Made by a program: the position numbers and the translations under genes | Assembly: GCA_963841405.1 (NCBI GenBank) | Contig: CAWJCM010000011.1 | Span: 62,001-126,000, forward strand | DNA: 64,000 nucleotides | Direction: 5' to 3' | Origin: DATBLE01 sp963841405 | GTDB lineage: Bacteria; Actinomycetota; Thermoleophilia; Gaiellales; Gaiellaceae | Notes under the pieces: generated by a model | What the model saw: the letters and a program-made list of their open reading frames with translations, nothing else | Database searches by the model: none | What the model was told of the DNA's origin: nothing | Shown: one piece after another, positions 25,433 to 32,698 of the stretch | Numbering within the stretch: the first letter of the stretch is position 1 | Layout of the letters: every line of letters begins with the position of its first letter

Positions 25433-25506
25433 TAGCGGCGGGAGGACTCGAACCTCCGACACGCGGATTATGATTCCGCTGCTCTAACCAGCTGAGCTAC
25501 GCCGCC
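25433..25506 (-). tRNA. tRNA-Met (CAT)
   Basis: A 74-nt cloverleaf: 7-bp acceptor stem (G1-U72 wobble), D arm TAGCTCAGCTGGTTAGAGC, anticodon stem GCGGA/TCCGC with loop ATCATAA (anticodon CAT), and T arm GGAGG-TTCGAGT-CCTCC. CCA is not encoded. The D arm and G1-U72 pair favour elongator Met over initiator. A CAT anticodon could also belong to a lysidine-modified Ile tRNA, which I consider less likely. It lies just upstream of rpmG, a common place for a tRNA. Confidence 0.93.
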
Positions 25507-25544
25507 GCGCCGGACGAGTGTAGCAGCCGCGTCCGGAGCGTTTC

Positions 25545-25787
25545 CTAGATTCCGCGGGGGTGGCGACGGAGGCGTGCTGGCGGTGTGGAACAGCCATGGA
25601 GTGGCGTCACGCCACGTGGCAGTGCCCGCGGTGCAGGTTCAAAATCGGCTGCTGCGAAGGGAAGCCGCAGGAGTGCTGCGAGGCGCCCGCCCAAGAGCTC
25701 GAGCGCAGCCTCGCGGTTGTAGTCACGCCTCAGCGACTCGATGCGGTAGTCGATCTGGATCCTGCGTGAGTCGGCGTCGAAGAACAT
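25545..25787 (-). CDS. small protein of unknown function, antisense to a zinc-ribbon ORF
   Basis: 80 aa, not recognised. It has a near-perfect SD (GGAGGTGA) four bases before ATG 25787. Its first ~35 codons (MFFDADSRRIQIDYRIESLRRDYNREAALELLGG) have the strong G/C third-position bias of genuine genes here. The last ~40 codons lose that quality where they lie opposite the N-terminal half of the ORF at 25560. The conserved part may end near 25680, the rest being read-through. Confidence 0.5.
   Translation of the reverse strand: MFFDADSRRIQIDYRIESLRRDYNREAALELLGGRLAALLRLPFAAADFEPAPRALPRGVTPLHGCSTPPARLRRHPRGI
25560..25769 (+). CDS. small double-CxxC zinc-ribbon protein
   Basis: 69 aa starting at GTG 25560. 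The first ~33 residues form a compact zinc ribbon (ACWRCGTAMEWRHATWQC, PRC, then FKIGCCEG) with two CxxC pairs plus a CC. This pattern resembles short zinc-ribbon proteins I recall from actinobacteria. No SD; a TAGATT -10-like hexamer (25546-25551) ends 8 nt before the GTG, fitting a leaderless mRNA. The C-terminal third shows poor codon bias and overlaps the conserved part of the antisense gene, so the protein may have been extended by a lost stop. Confidence 0.5.
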   Translation: MATEACWRCGTAMEWRHATWQCPRCRFKIGCCEGKPQECCEAPAQELERSLAVVVTPQRLDAVVDLDPA

Positions 25788-25803
25788 CGCTTCACCTCCG
25801 ATT

Positions 25804-25862
25804 TCTCGACTTCGAGTATCTTGAAGTCAAGAGACTAACAGTCGGATATCTTGACGTCAAGA
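25804..25862. promoter_or_regulatory. tandem MarR-type operators
   Basis: Two palindromes TCTTGAAGTCAAGA (25819-25832) and TCTTGACGTCAAGA (25849-25862) plus a degenerate third copy TCTCGACTTCGAGT (25804-25817) lie 15 and 30 bp apart centre to centre. TTGA-NN-TCAA palindromes are typical for MarR-family regulators. The downstream copy overlaps the predicted -35, so autorepression of the marR-ABC operon is likely. Confidence 0.65.
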
Positions 25863-25880
25863 GGTTTGTCGTGGAATAAT
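25851..25880 (+). promoter_or_regulatory. predicted marR-ABC promoter
   Basis: TTGACG (25851-25856), 17-nt spacer, GAATAAT (25874-25880). The start codon at 25887 follows 6 nt later, so the transcript is probably leaderless. The -35 lies inside the second MarR operator. Confidence 0.6.
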
Positions 25881-25886
25881 CCGCCG

Positions 25887-26411
25887 ATGGCCAAGTCGGT
25901 CGAGCGCGACCATGTCGACGACTTCCTGGAATCGATCCGGGCGGAGCTGCCCGATCTCGACCTCGAGGTCGAGGGGATCGTCGACCGGATCATGGGCCTG
26001 AGCCGGCGGATCAAGCGGATGATGGAGGAGACCTGCGCGGAGCACGACCTAACGTGGGGCGAGTGGAAGGTCCTGGGCTATCTCCACCGCAAGACCGGTT
26101 CGAGGCGGCGTGCCTCGCCGGGCCAGCTGGCCGAGCACCTCGAGCTGTCGAGCGGGGCGATGACGAACCGGCTCGACCGGCTCGAGGAAGCGGGGCTGGT
26201 CGAGCGGCTGCGCGACCCGGACGACCGCCGCGGCGTCCAGGTCGAGCTGACGGCCGCCGGGCGGGAGGCGTACGAGCAGACGACGACTGCACAGGCGGGG
26301 AAGGAGTCCCTGGTCGCTTCAGGGCTCACCGCACGCGAGAAGAAGGAACTGAACGCTCTCCTCCGCCGGATGATGATCACGTTCGAGGACTTCGAGCGGG
26401 CTCGACACTGA
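25887..26411 (+). CDS. MarR-family transcriptional regulator
   Basis: 174 aa from ATG 25887 (MAKSVERDHVDDFLESIRAEL); an in-frame upstream start is less likely because it lies in the promoter. Domain: dimerisation helices, then a winged helix (DLTWGEWKVLGYLHRK, then SPGQLAEHLELSSGAMTNRLDRLEEAGLVERLRDPDDRRGVQVELTAAGR), the classic MarR pattern. It is the first gene of an operon with an ABC exporter and overlaps it by one base. Expected to bind the palindromes just upstream and to respond to a ligand exported by the pump (inference). Confidence 0.9.
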   Translation: MAKSVERDHVDDFLESIRAELPDLDLEVEGIVDRIMGLSRRIKRMMEETCAEHDLTWGEWKVLGYLHRKTGSRRRASPGQLAEHLELSSGAMTNRLDRLEEAGLVERLRDPDDRRGVQVELTAAGREAYEQTTTAQAGKESLVASGLTAREKKELNALLRRMMITFEDFERARH

Positions 26412-27382
26412 TGAACGCGATCCAGGCGCGCGACCTCGTCAGGACGTACAAGACGTCGACGGGGATCTTCCGCAGGCGCGCGGTCGAGGTCCAGGCGGTT
26501 CGCGGCGTCTCGTTCGAGGTCGCCGACGGGGAGCTCTTCGGCCTGCTCGGGCCGAACGGCGCCGGGAAGACGACGACGATCAAGATGCTGATCACGCTGC
26601 TCATCCCGACCGAGGGCTCGGCGAGCGTACTCGGCTACGACGTGGTCAAGGACGCACGCGAGGTGCGCAAGCGCATCGGCTACGTGTTCGGCGGCGACCG
26701 CGGGTTGTACGAGCGGCTCTCGGCGCTCGACAACCTCCGATACTTCGCCGAGCTGTACGCGGTCCCGCCGGCTGACCAGAAGCGCCGAATCGCCGAGCTG
26801 CTCGACCTCGTCGGGCTCTCCGGCCGCGAGAAGGAGCGTGTCGAGGGCTACTCGCGCGGCATGCGCCAGCGTCTGCACATCGCGCGCGGCCTCCTTCACG
26901 ATCCGCCCGTGGTCTTCCTGGACGAGCCGACCATCGGCGTCGACCCGGTCGGCGCGCGCGAGCTGCGGCGGACGATCGCGGGGCTGACCGAAGCCGGCAA
27001 GACAGTCCTGCTGACCACGCACTACATGTTCGAGGCGGACGACCTCTGCGACCGGATGGCCGTGATCACCAAGGGCGAGATCGTCGCCGAGGGTACGCCC
27101 CGCGACCTGAAAGCGATCGTCGCCGACCGCACGGTGATCGAGATCGAGACGTTCGGAGTCGACGACGACGCGGTCGAGCGCGTGCGGCAGGCCGAAGGCG
27201 TCACCTCGGTCTCGATCGAGGAGCGCGACCAGGCGCAGGTGCTGCACGTGCAATCCCCCGCAGGAACGGAGCTGACCCAGCGCCTGCTGGGGCTGCTCGG
27301 CACGACGCGGGTCGGCCGGGTGGCCGTTCGCGAGCCGACACTCGAGGACGCGTACGTGGCGCTCGTCGGACGCGACGCATGA
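26411..27382 (+). CDS. ABC-2 exporter ATP-binding protein (DrrA-like)
   Basis: 323 aa from ATG 26411. It contains Walker A GPNGAGKTTT, Q-loop region, signature YSRGMRQRLHIARGL, Walker B VVFLDEPTIGVDP and H-loop TTHYMFEADDLC. The signature SRGMRQ replaces the common SGGQ, as in several ABC-2/DrrA exporters. A ~90-residue C-terminal domain ends GRDA. It works with the two following permeases, probably as a drug or lipid exporter. Confidence 0.92.
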   Translation: MNAIQARDLVRTYKTSTGIFRRRAVEVQAVRGVSFEVADGELFGLLGPNGAGKTTTIKMLITLLIPTEGSASVLGYDVVKDAREVRKRIGYVFGGDRGLYERLSALDNLRYFAELYAVPPADQKRRIAELLDLVGLSGREKERVEGYSRGMRQRLHIARGLLHDPPVVFLDEPTIGVDPVGARELRRTIAGLTEAGKTVLLTTHYMFEADDLCDRMAVITKGEIVAEGTPRDLKAIVADRTVIEIETFGVDDDAVERVRQAEGVTSVSIEERDQAQVLHVQSPAGTELTQRLLGLLGTTRVGRVAVREPTLEDAYVALVGRDA

Positions 27383-27428
27383 TTCCTCGCTCGCCCCTGG
27401 CTCGCTCGCTGAGCCACGGAGTCTCACT

Positions 27429-28196
27429 GTGAGAGCCATCCGGCTGCTCGGGATGGGGTGGCTCTTCCACGTCAAGATGCTCACCCGCTCGTCGTTCAAC
27501 GGCGTGCTCGGAATCGTCTACCCGCTGTTCTTCGCCACCGTCGCCTTCTTCATGTACCGGGCGGGAAACAAGGACGCCTTGTTCTATGCGTCGCTGGGCG
27601 CGTCGGTGATGGGCGTGTGGGCGGCGACCAGCACCGCCGCCGGCGCCGCCCTCCAGCGCGAGCGCTGGCACGGAACGCTCGAGCTCCTGGTCGCGGCACC
27701 CGCGCACTTCGCGCTCGTCCTGCTGCCGGTGACGATCGCGATGGCGACGATCGGCCTCTACTCGATGGCGTCGACTCTGATCTGGGGCCGCGTCCTGTTC
27801 GGCATCCACGTCCACGTCGAGCACTGGCTGGTCTTCTGTCTGTCCGTGCCTGCGACCGTGGTCGCGATCGGCATGCTCGGCTTCCTGATCGCGGTCTCGT
27901 TCGTCCGGTACCGGACCGCGTGGGCGCTCGGGAACCTGCTCGAGTACCCGGTCTGGCTGATCTGCGGGTTCCTCGTCCCGCTGTCGCTGTTCCCGGCGTG
28001 GGTGCGGCCGATCTCGTGGGCCCTGGCGCCGACCTGGGGCATGCAGGCCATCCGCGAGTCGGCACAGGGCGGGACGCCGCTGCCGGACCTGCTCATCTGC
28101 GTCGGTCTTGGCCTGCTCTACACGGCGATCGGGGTGATGGTGGTCGACCGGTTCCTGCGCGCGGCGCGGGCACGGGCGGTGCTGTCGCTGACGTGA
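27429..28196 (+). CDS. ABC-2 type permease, first subunit
   Basis: 255 aa with about six hydrophobic segments (GVLGIVYPLFFATVAFFMY, VTIAMATIGLYSMASTLIW, VFCLSVPATVVAIGMLGFLI, VWLICGFLVPLSLFP, LLICVGLGLLYTAIGVMVV), typical of ABC-2 permeases. GTG start. It overlaps the next permease by 4 bp (GTGA), so the two probably form a heterodimer driven by the upstream ATPase. The 46-bp gap before it contains a small GGCTC/GAGCC hairpin. Confidence 0.88.
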   Translation: MRAIRLLGMGWLFHVKMLTRSSFNGVLGIVYPLFFATVAFFMYRAGNKDALFYASLGASVMGVWAATSTAAGAALQRERWHGTLELLVAAPAHFALVLLPVTIAMATIGLYSMASTLIWGRVLFGIHVHVEHWLVFCLSVPATVVAIGMLGFLIAVSFVRYRTAWALGNLLEYPVWLICGFLVPLSLFPAWVRPISWALAPTWGMQAIRESAQGGTPLPDLLICVGLGLLYTAIGVMVVDRFLRAARARAVLSLT

Positions 28197-28978
28197 GCAG
28201 CGTTCGGCTCTTCTTCGTCGGCGGGCTGCTCAGCTTCCGGGCACTCTTCGGCTGGCTGTCGCCGTGGGTCCTGATCCCGACGTACGTGATCGCGCCGATC
28301 TTCCAGATCCTGCTCTTCGTCTACATCGGCCGGGCGGCGCACACGCAGTCGGACGAGTTCTACGTGATCGGCAATGCGCTCCAGTATGCGGCCATCCCGT
28401 GCGTCTTCGCGATGACGAACACGATCGCCGGCGAGCGGTACCAGAACACGCTCGGAGCGGTGCTCGCGACGCCGGCCAAGCGGATCCCGCTCTTCCTCGG
28501 CCGGTCGCTGCCGGTGATCGCGAACGGGTTCTTCGTCTCCGCGTTTGCTTTCGCCGTCGGCGGGCTGATCGTCGGCATCTCGATTCCGGCAGGATCGGTT
28601 CCCTGGATCCTGCTCACCATCCTCGTCTCCGCCTTCGCGTGCACCGGCATCGGCCTGACGACGGCCGGCGTCGGGCTGCTCGCGCGGGACACCGCCACGC
28701 TCGACAACATCATCTTCGGGATCCTGCTGGTCTTCTGCGGTGCCAATGTCGCGCTCGCCGACCTGCCCGGCTGGATGTCGACGATCGCGCAGGGCCTGCC
28801 GCTCACGCACGGGATCGAGGCCGCACGGCGCCTGGCCGACGGCGCCTCGTTCGCGGACGTCGGCGGCCTCGTCGGGGCAGAGGCGCTCGTCGGCGCAGTC
28901 TGGGCGCTGCTCGGCTACTCGATCATCAGGACGCTGGAGTGGCAGAGCCGCATCCATGCGACCCTCGAACGCGCATGA
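28193..28978 (+). CDS. ABC-2 type permease, second subunit
   Basis: 261 aa from GTG 28193 (VSSVRLFFVGGLLSFRALFGW). Six predicted membrane segments and the ABC-2 features ERYQNTLGAVLATPAKR (cytoplasmic coupling region) and LPLTHGIEAARRL near the C-terminus, as in DrrB-like permeases. Longer readings upstream cross the first permease in another frame and are not used. Confidence 0.88.
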   Translation: MSSVRLFFVGGLLSFRALFGWLSPWVLIPTYVIAPIFQILLFVYIGRAAHTQSDEFYVIGNALQYAAIPCVFAMTNTIAGERYQNTLGAVLATPAKRIPLFLGRSLPVIANGFFVSAFAFAVGGLIVGISIPAGSVPWILLTILVSAFACTGIGLTTAGVGLLARDTATLDNIIFGILLVFCGANVALADLPGWMSTIAQGLPLTHGIEAARRLADGASFADVGGLVGAEALVGAVWALLGYSIIRTLEWQSRIHATLERA

Positions 28979-29013
28979 GGAGGCTGCGCGTCTTCGCGGT
29001 CGGCCTCCGAGGC

Positions 29014-29862
29014 TCAGACGCGTAGGGCGCTGACCACCGCGACGCCGGCGGCGATCACGACCACGCCGGCGACGCCGGTGCGGGTCAGGCGTTCCTTGTA
29101 GAGCAGGGCCGCGCCGACGGCGGCAACCGCTGCGAACTGCGAGGCGAGCACGGCGGCGACGGCGATTCCGTGCCGGGCGCCGATCGCGTAGGAGACGAAG
29201 CCCGCCACCTCCGCGAGTCCCGAGCCGACCACGAACGGAACCGCCTCCCGGGTCAGCCGCAGCCGGCCGACGAGGGCGAACGGGATCGTCACCAGCACGA
29301 CGCCGAGCAGCCGCGGCGGCAGCACCGCCCAGGAGATCGGCAGGTCGAGGCTCGCCCGCCCGGTCGCGTACAGACTGGCGCCGAAGGCGAGCGCCGCGCC
29401 GAGCGCGAAGAACCCGGCTCGGGGGTCGTCGTGGCCCGCGTCCTCGCTCTCGGCAGGCGGACGGGCGGCGAGCACGATGCCGACCGCGATCACGAAGAGC
29501 GCGAGCGCGGTCCAGGCACCGAGGTGCTCGCCCGCCAGGACGGCGAACACCGCCGCCACAGCGCCTTCGGAGGACGAGATCGGCGCGACCACGCCCACTT
29601 TCCCGATCCGCAGCCCGCTGTACACGCAGAGCAGGCCGACGACGTTGCCGAGGCCCGAGATCGCAAGCCAGAGGAGCGCGCCCCCGTCGAGCCCTTCCGG
29701 CTTTCCCTGCGTGGCGGCGACCGGTGCGACGACGACGAAGCCGGTGAGCATCACCCAGCCCAGCGTCGCCCACGGCCCGATCAGCGGGCTCGCGCGCGCC
29801 GCGGTCAGCGTCGTCACCGCCCACGCAAGCGCGGCCCCCAGCCCGCCGAAAACGGCGATCAC
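29014..29862 (-). CDS. EamA/DMT-superfamily transporter
   Basis: 282 aa, ten hydrophobic segments in two repeated halves (ALAWAVTTLTAARASPL ..., then GFFALGAALAFGASLYATGRA ...), the plan of DMT/EamA carriers. Substrate unknown. It is divergent from the thioesterase at 29957 and shares with it a 94-bp region containing two identical-type palindromic operators, so both are probably controlled by one regulator not encoded here. Confidence 0.85.
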   Translation of the reverse strand: MIAVFGGLGAALAWAVTTLTAARASPLIGPWATLGWVMLTGFVVVAPVAATQGKPEGLDGGALLWLAISGLGNVVGLLCVYSGLRIGKVGVVAPISSSEGAVAAVFAVLAGEHLGAWTALALFVIAVGIVLAARPPAESEDAGHDDPRAGFFALGAALAFGASLYATGRASLDLPISWAVLPPRLLGVVLVTIPFALVGRLRLTREAVPFVVGSGLAEVAGFVSYAIGARHGIAVAAVLASQFAAVAAVGAALLYKERLTRTGVAGVVVIAAGVAVVSALRV

Positions 29863-29878
29863 GTCCCGCTCCCTGCAA

Positions 29879-29948
29879 GTAACACAGTGTTACAAGCCCT
29901 CCAGGGCCGCCCGCGTGCGCCTCGCCGGTGCAAGTAACACTGTGTTAC
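29879..29948. promoter_or_regulatory. pair of TetR-like palindromic operators
   Basis: GTAACACAGTGTTAC (29879-29893) and GTAACACTGTGTTAC (29934-29948), both inside a longer shared GCAAG...CAAG context, are 55 bp apart in the divergent EamA/thioesterase region. Each is a 15-bp palindrome of TetR type. The second ends 8 nt before the thioesterase start, and the first lies 16 nt from the EamA start. Confidence 0.6.
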
Positions 29949-29956
29949 AAGGATGC

Positions 29957-30331
29957 ATGGCGTCCTGGCACGTCCGGCATGAGCGCATCCGCTTCCGCGA
30001 CTGCGACTCGATGGGGCACGTCAACAACGCGGTCTACTCCACTTTTCTCGAGGAATCGCGGATCGAGGTGCTCGGCGGGCTCGCCGACTTCATCCTCGCG
30101 CGGGTGGAGATCGACTTCCGCTCGGAGCTGCACGCGGGCGAGGAGATCGAGGTGCGCACGCGCTGCGCGCGGGTCGGGACGAAGAGCTTCGAGCTCGAGC
30201 ACGAGATCCACTCCGGCGGCCGGCTGGCGGCGCAGGCAAATAGCGTTCTCGTCGGCTACGACTACGGACGCGGGCAGAGCGTGCCCCTCTCCGACGAGAT
30301 TCGCGCGCGCCTTGGCAAGCCGCGGACGTGA
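29957..30331 (+). CDS. acyl-CoA thioesterase, 4HBT hotdog family
   Basis: 124 aa from ATG 29957 (MASWHVRHERIRFRDCDSMGHVNNAVYSTF). DCDSMGHVNNAVY is the 4-hydroxybenzoyl-CoA thioesterase motif with the catalytic Asp. The remaining beta-sheet (ILARVEIDFRSELHAGEEIEVRTRC) fits the hotdog fold; normal length. Substrate unknown. Divergent twin operators suggest repression by an acyl-CoA- or drug-sensing TetR protein (inference). Confidence 0.88.
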   Translation: MASWHVRHERIRFRDCDSMGHVNNAVYSTFLEESRIEVLGGLADFILARVEIDFRSELHAGEEIEVRTRCARVGTKSFELEHEIHSGGRLAAQANSVLVGYDYGRGQSVPLSDEIRARLGKPRT

Positions 30332-30345
30332 ACCACCATTGATCG

Positions 30346-30472
30346 TGGTGGCGGCCGACATGGCGGCCGCCACCCGCTGCGGCGGCTCGGGAGGTCGCGA
30401 CTGCCGGAGTCGAAGACTCCCGGAAGAGCGGGGGAAGGGGGCCCACAGGGGAAACCGGCCGTTTCCCCCGTG
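30346..30472. repeat. palindromic repeats B (copy 1) and A (copy 2)
   Basis: The gap between the converging thioesterase and LLM genes holds repeat B (30346-30373: GGTGGCGGCCG / CGGCCGCCACC around the loop ACATGG), a GGAGTC-GAA-GACTCC hairpin near 30411, and repeat A (30444-30472: CACAGGGGAAAC / GTTTCCCCCGTG, one mismatch). Repeat A is followed by AAGCGAGCG and the LLM stop. Relative to the LLM gene the order is stop-A-B, as at 56767-57204. Confidence 0.65.
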
Positions 30473-30481
30473 AAGCGAGCG

Positions 30482-31417
30482 TCAGTGAGCGCCTTCGAGC
30501 ATCGGCCTGACCTCTTTGGCCAGGCGCTCGAGGGTCTCGTGGTCGAAGGGAGCCGGGCAATCGACGTAGACGTGCTCGAAGCCGAGGTCGAGGTACGGCG
30601 CCCAGCGCTCGGCGACCAGCTCGGCCGGGCCCTGCAGGTCCGTGGAGTTCCGCCAGTCGGGTAGCCGGTTGCGCTCCGCCCAGGCGGCAGCGACCTTCCG
30701 GGCCTCCTCGACCGTGTCGCGGATGATCGGCGTCCCGCCCTGGACGGTGCGCTCGATCTCCGACTCGTCGCGGCCGACCTCCTCGCACCACCGGCGCAAG
30801 ACCGAATCCTTGTGCTTGACTCGCTCGAGGTCGCCGCCCGTGTTCCAGCCGTCGGCGTACTTGGCCACCGTGTGCAGCGTCTTCCGCTCGCCGCTGCCGC
30901 CGATCATGATCGGCAGGCGGGCCTGGACGGGCGGCGGGTTGTTCAGGACGTCCTTCGCCCGGTAGAAGTTGCCGCGTGTCGAGGCCGGACCGCCCGGCAG
31001 CATCGCGCGCATCAGCTCGACCGCCTCGTCGAACCAGTCGAGGCGCTCGCCGAAGCCCGAGCCGAACTCAATCCCGAACGCCGTGTGCTCGGTCTCGAAC
31101 CACGCACCGCCGATCCCGAGGTTCATCCGGCCGCCGCTCATGTGGTCGAGCGTCGTGATCATCTTCACCACCAGCGCGGGGTTCCGGAACGTGTTCGCGC
31201 CGACCATCAGCCCGAGCCGCACCTGCTCGGTGTGCTCCGCCCAGCTGGCCAGCGTCAGGTAGCCCTCGAACATCGGGCCGTCGGGGTCGCCGACGATCGG
31301 GTAGAGGTGATCCCAGGTCCAGACCGAGTCGTAGCCGAGGCGGTCGACAAGCTCGCCGGTCTCGCGCAGCGACGGCCAGTCGGTGTACTGCGGCCAGACG
31401 AGGGCGCCGAGCTTCAC
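30482..31417 (-). CDS. LLM-class F420-dependent oxidoreductase
   Basis: 311 aa from GTG 31417 (VKLGALVWPQYTDWPSLRETGELVDRLGYDSVWTWDHLYP). The TIM-barrel luciferase-like pattern includes TLDHMSGGRMNLGIGGAWFETEH and RLPIMIGGSGERKTLHTVAKYADGWN, typical of F420-dependent members. Substrate unknown. F420 use is common in actinobacteria, which supports the taxonomic guess. An upstream in-frame extension is possible but lacks conserved sequence. Its stop is followed by repeat A. Confidence 0.85.
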   Translation of the reverse strand: MKLGALVWPQYTDWPSLRETGELVDRLGYDSVWTWDHLYPIVGDPDGPMFEGYLTLASWAEHTEQVRLGLMVGANTFRNPALVVKMITTLDHMSGGRMNLGIGGAWFETEHTAFGIEFGSGFGERLDWFDEAVELMRAMLPGGPASTRGNFYRAKDVLNNPPPVQARLPIMIGGSGERKTLHTVAKYADGWNTGGDLERVKHKDSVLRRWCEEVGRDESEIERTVQGGTPIIRDTVEEARKVAAAWAERNRLPDWRNSTDLQGPAELVAERWAPYLDLGFEHVYVDCPAPFDHETLERLAKEVRPMLEGAH

Positions 31418-31688
31418 CGCCCCATCCTCACACACCGGTTGTCCGCGCCGCAGCGCCGCTCCCCGAACGGGGTACCTTGAACGGATCACTCCTCCGGGGG
31501 ATGACCAGCCTTCGAGACGGGCCGATCCTCTTTATCAGCCAGGAAGAATCAGCCGGTCGGGCAATTGCACTCGCGATCTCGACGGCAGAACCGCCTCGTG
31601 ACGCGCCCCGGCGCCCTGGCTCGGTGGCAATTCGTGTGTCCGCTCGCCAACGAGCGGGCGACAGCCTTGAACAAGGAGGAACTTGCAG
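31418..31688. other. intergenic region upstream of the surface-protein operon
   Basis: 271 bp between the LLM gene and the first surface-protein gene. It contains the AAGGAGGA SD (31673-31680) of the latter and no ORF of quality. I could not identify a convincing promoter for the strongly SD-equipped downstream gene. Confidence 0.45.
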
Positions 31689-32129
31689 ATGTCGAAATAC
31701 GTGACGAAGAAGCGCGTGATCGTGGTCGCGGTCGCCGCTCTGGCGATCGGGCTCGGTACGAGTGCGTTTGCGTACTTCACGAGCAGCGGCAGCGGCACGG
31801 GCACGGCGACGGTCGGTTCGTCGACGGACGTCGCACTCACCAGCCCGTCGGTCGGCCCCCTGTACCCGGGCGGCGCCGACGTCCCGGTCACGGTCACGAT
31901 CCACAATCCCGGAAGCGGCTCGGAGTACGTGAGCCAGGTCTCGGGCAGCGTCGAAGACAACGCCGGGTGCCTCGGCAACTGGTTCCAGGTCGACGACATC
32001 TCCTACGCCGGCACGCTGGCCGCCGGGGCGAGCGACACGGCCTCGACCCAGGTCCGGATGCTCAACCAGAACCTGAGCCAGGACGCCTGCCAGGGCAAGT
32101 CGATGACCATCAGCTGGTCGAGCAACTAG
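31689..32129 (+). CDS. secreted surface protein with LYPG domain (paralog 1)
   Basis: 146 aa. N-terminal signal segment (KKRVIVVAVAALAIGLGTSAFA) followed by YFTSSGSGTGTATVG, a cleavage context like the SipW-processed TasA/camelysin fibre proteins. The mature part is one beta-rich domain with VGPLYPGGADVPVTVTIHNPGSG and a Cys near each end (AGCLGNWF, DACQGKSMTISW). Related domains occur in the next two genes. Strong SD (AAGGAGGA, 8 nt spacing) implies high expression. Function not known; fibre or matrix subunit is a guess. Confidence 0.75.
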   Translation: MSKYVTKKRVIVVAVAALAIGLGTSAFAYFTSSGSGTGTATVGSSTDVALTSPSVGPLYPGGADVPVTVTIHNPGSGSEYVSQVSGSVEDNAGCLGNWFQVDDISYAGTLAAGASDTASTQVRMLNQNLSQDACQGKSMTISWSSN

Positions 32130-32202
32130 CGACCCACCCGCGCCGGAGGGCTCGCCTGTTCGAGCCCCCGGCGCAGCGGTCGAGGCCAGCTGAGGACGAA
32201 TC

Positions 32203-32698
32203 ATGAGGCGGAGGATCCGGAAAAAGAAGGCATTGCTCGCGGTCGTGGCGGCAGCTGCCACGGCGCTGGCGCTGTCGGGCGGCGCCGTCGCCTACTACTC
32301 ATCCGCGGGACACGGGAGCGGCAGCGCCTCGGTCGCGTCCCCCGACCCGCTGATGATCGCAGCGCAGACGCCGAGCTGCCAACCTCCTCTACCCGGGCGG
32401 ATCGGGCGAGGTCGACGCGACCGTCTCGAACCCGAACCCGTTCCCGCTCCGGATCAACTCGCTCGTCCTCGGTGGCGACGGCATCGGCGTCGACCCGGCG
32501 CACTCCGGCTGCGACATCTCCGCCCTCCACTTCACCAGCCAGTCGAACGGTGGCACGGGCTGGGACGTTCCGGCGCGGGTCGGGACGACCGACGGCAGCC
32601 TGGACCTCCAGCTCACCGGCGCGATCGGCATGGACACCTCCGCCGCGGACGCGTGCCAGGGCGCGACCTTCACGATCTCCCTGGCGACGGGCCCGTGA
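32203..32698 (+). pseudogene. surface protein paralog 2, frame disrupted near 32377
   Basis: Begins MRRRIRKKKALLAVVAAAATALALSGGAVAYYSSAGHGSGSASVA, the same signal and cleavage layout as its upstream neighbour. At ~32377 one extra base breaks the frame. After it the domain continues (ANLLYPGGSGEVDATVSNPNPFPLRINSLV, ending ADACQGATFTISLATGP) to a TGA at 32696-32698. With the base removed the product is ~164 aa. The clean continuation suggests either a recent mutation or a sequence error. It overlaps the next gene by 4 bp (GTGA). Confidence 0.7.
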
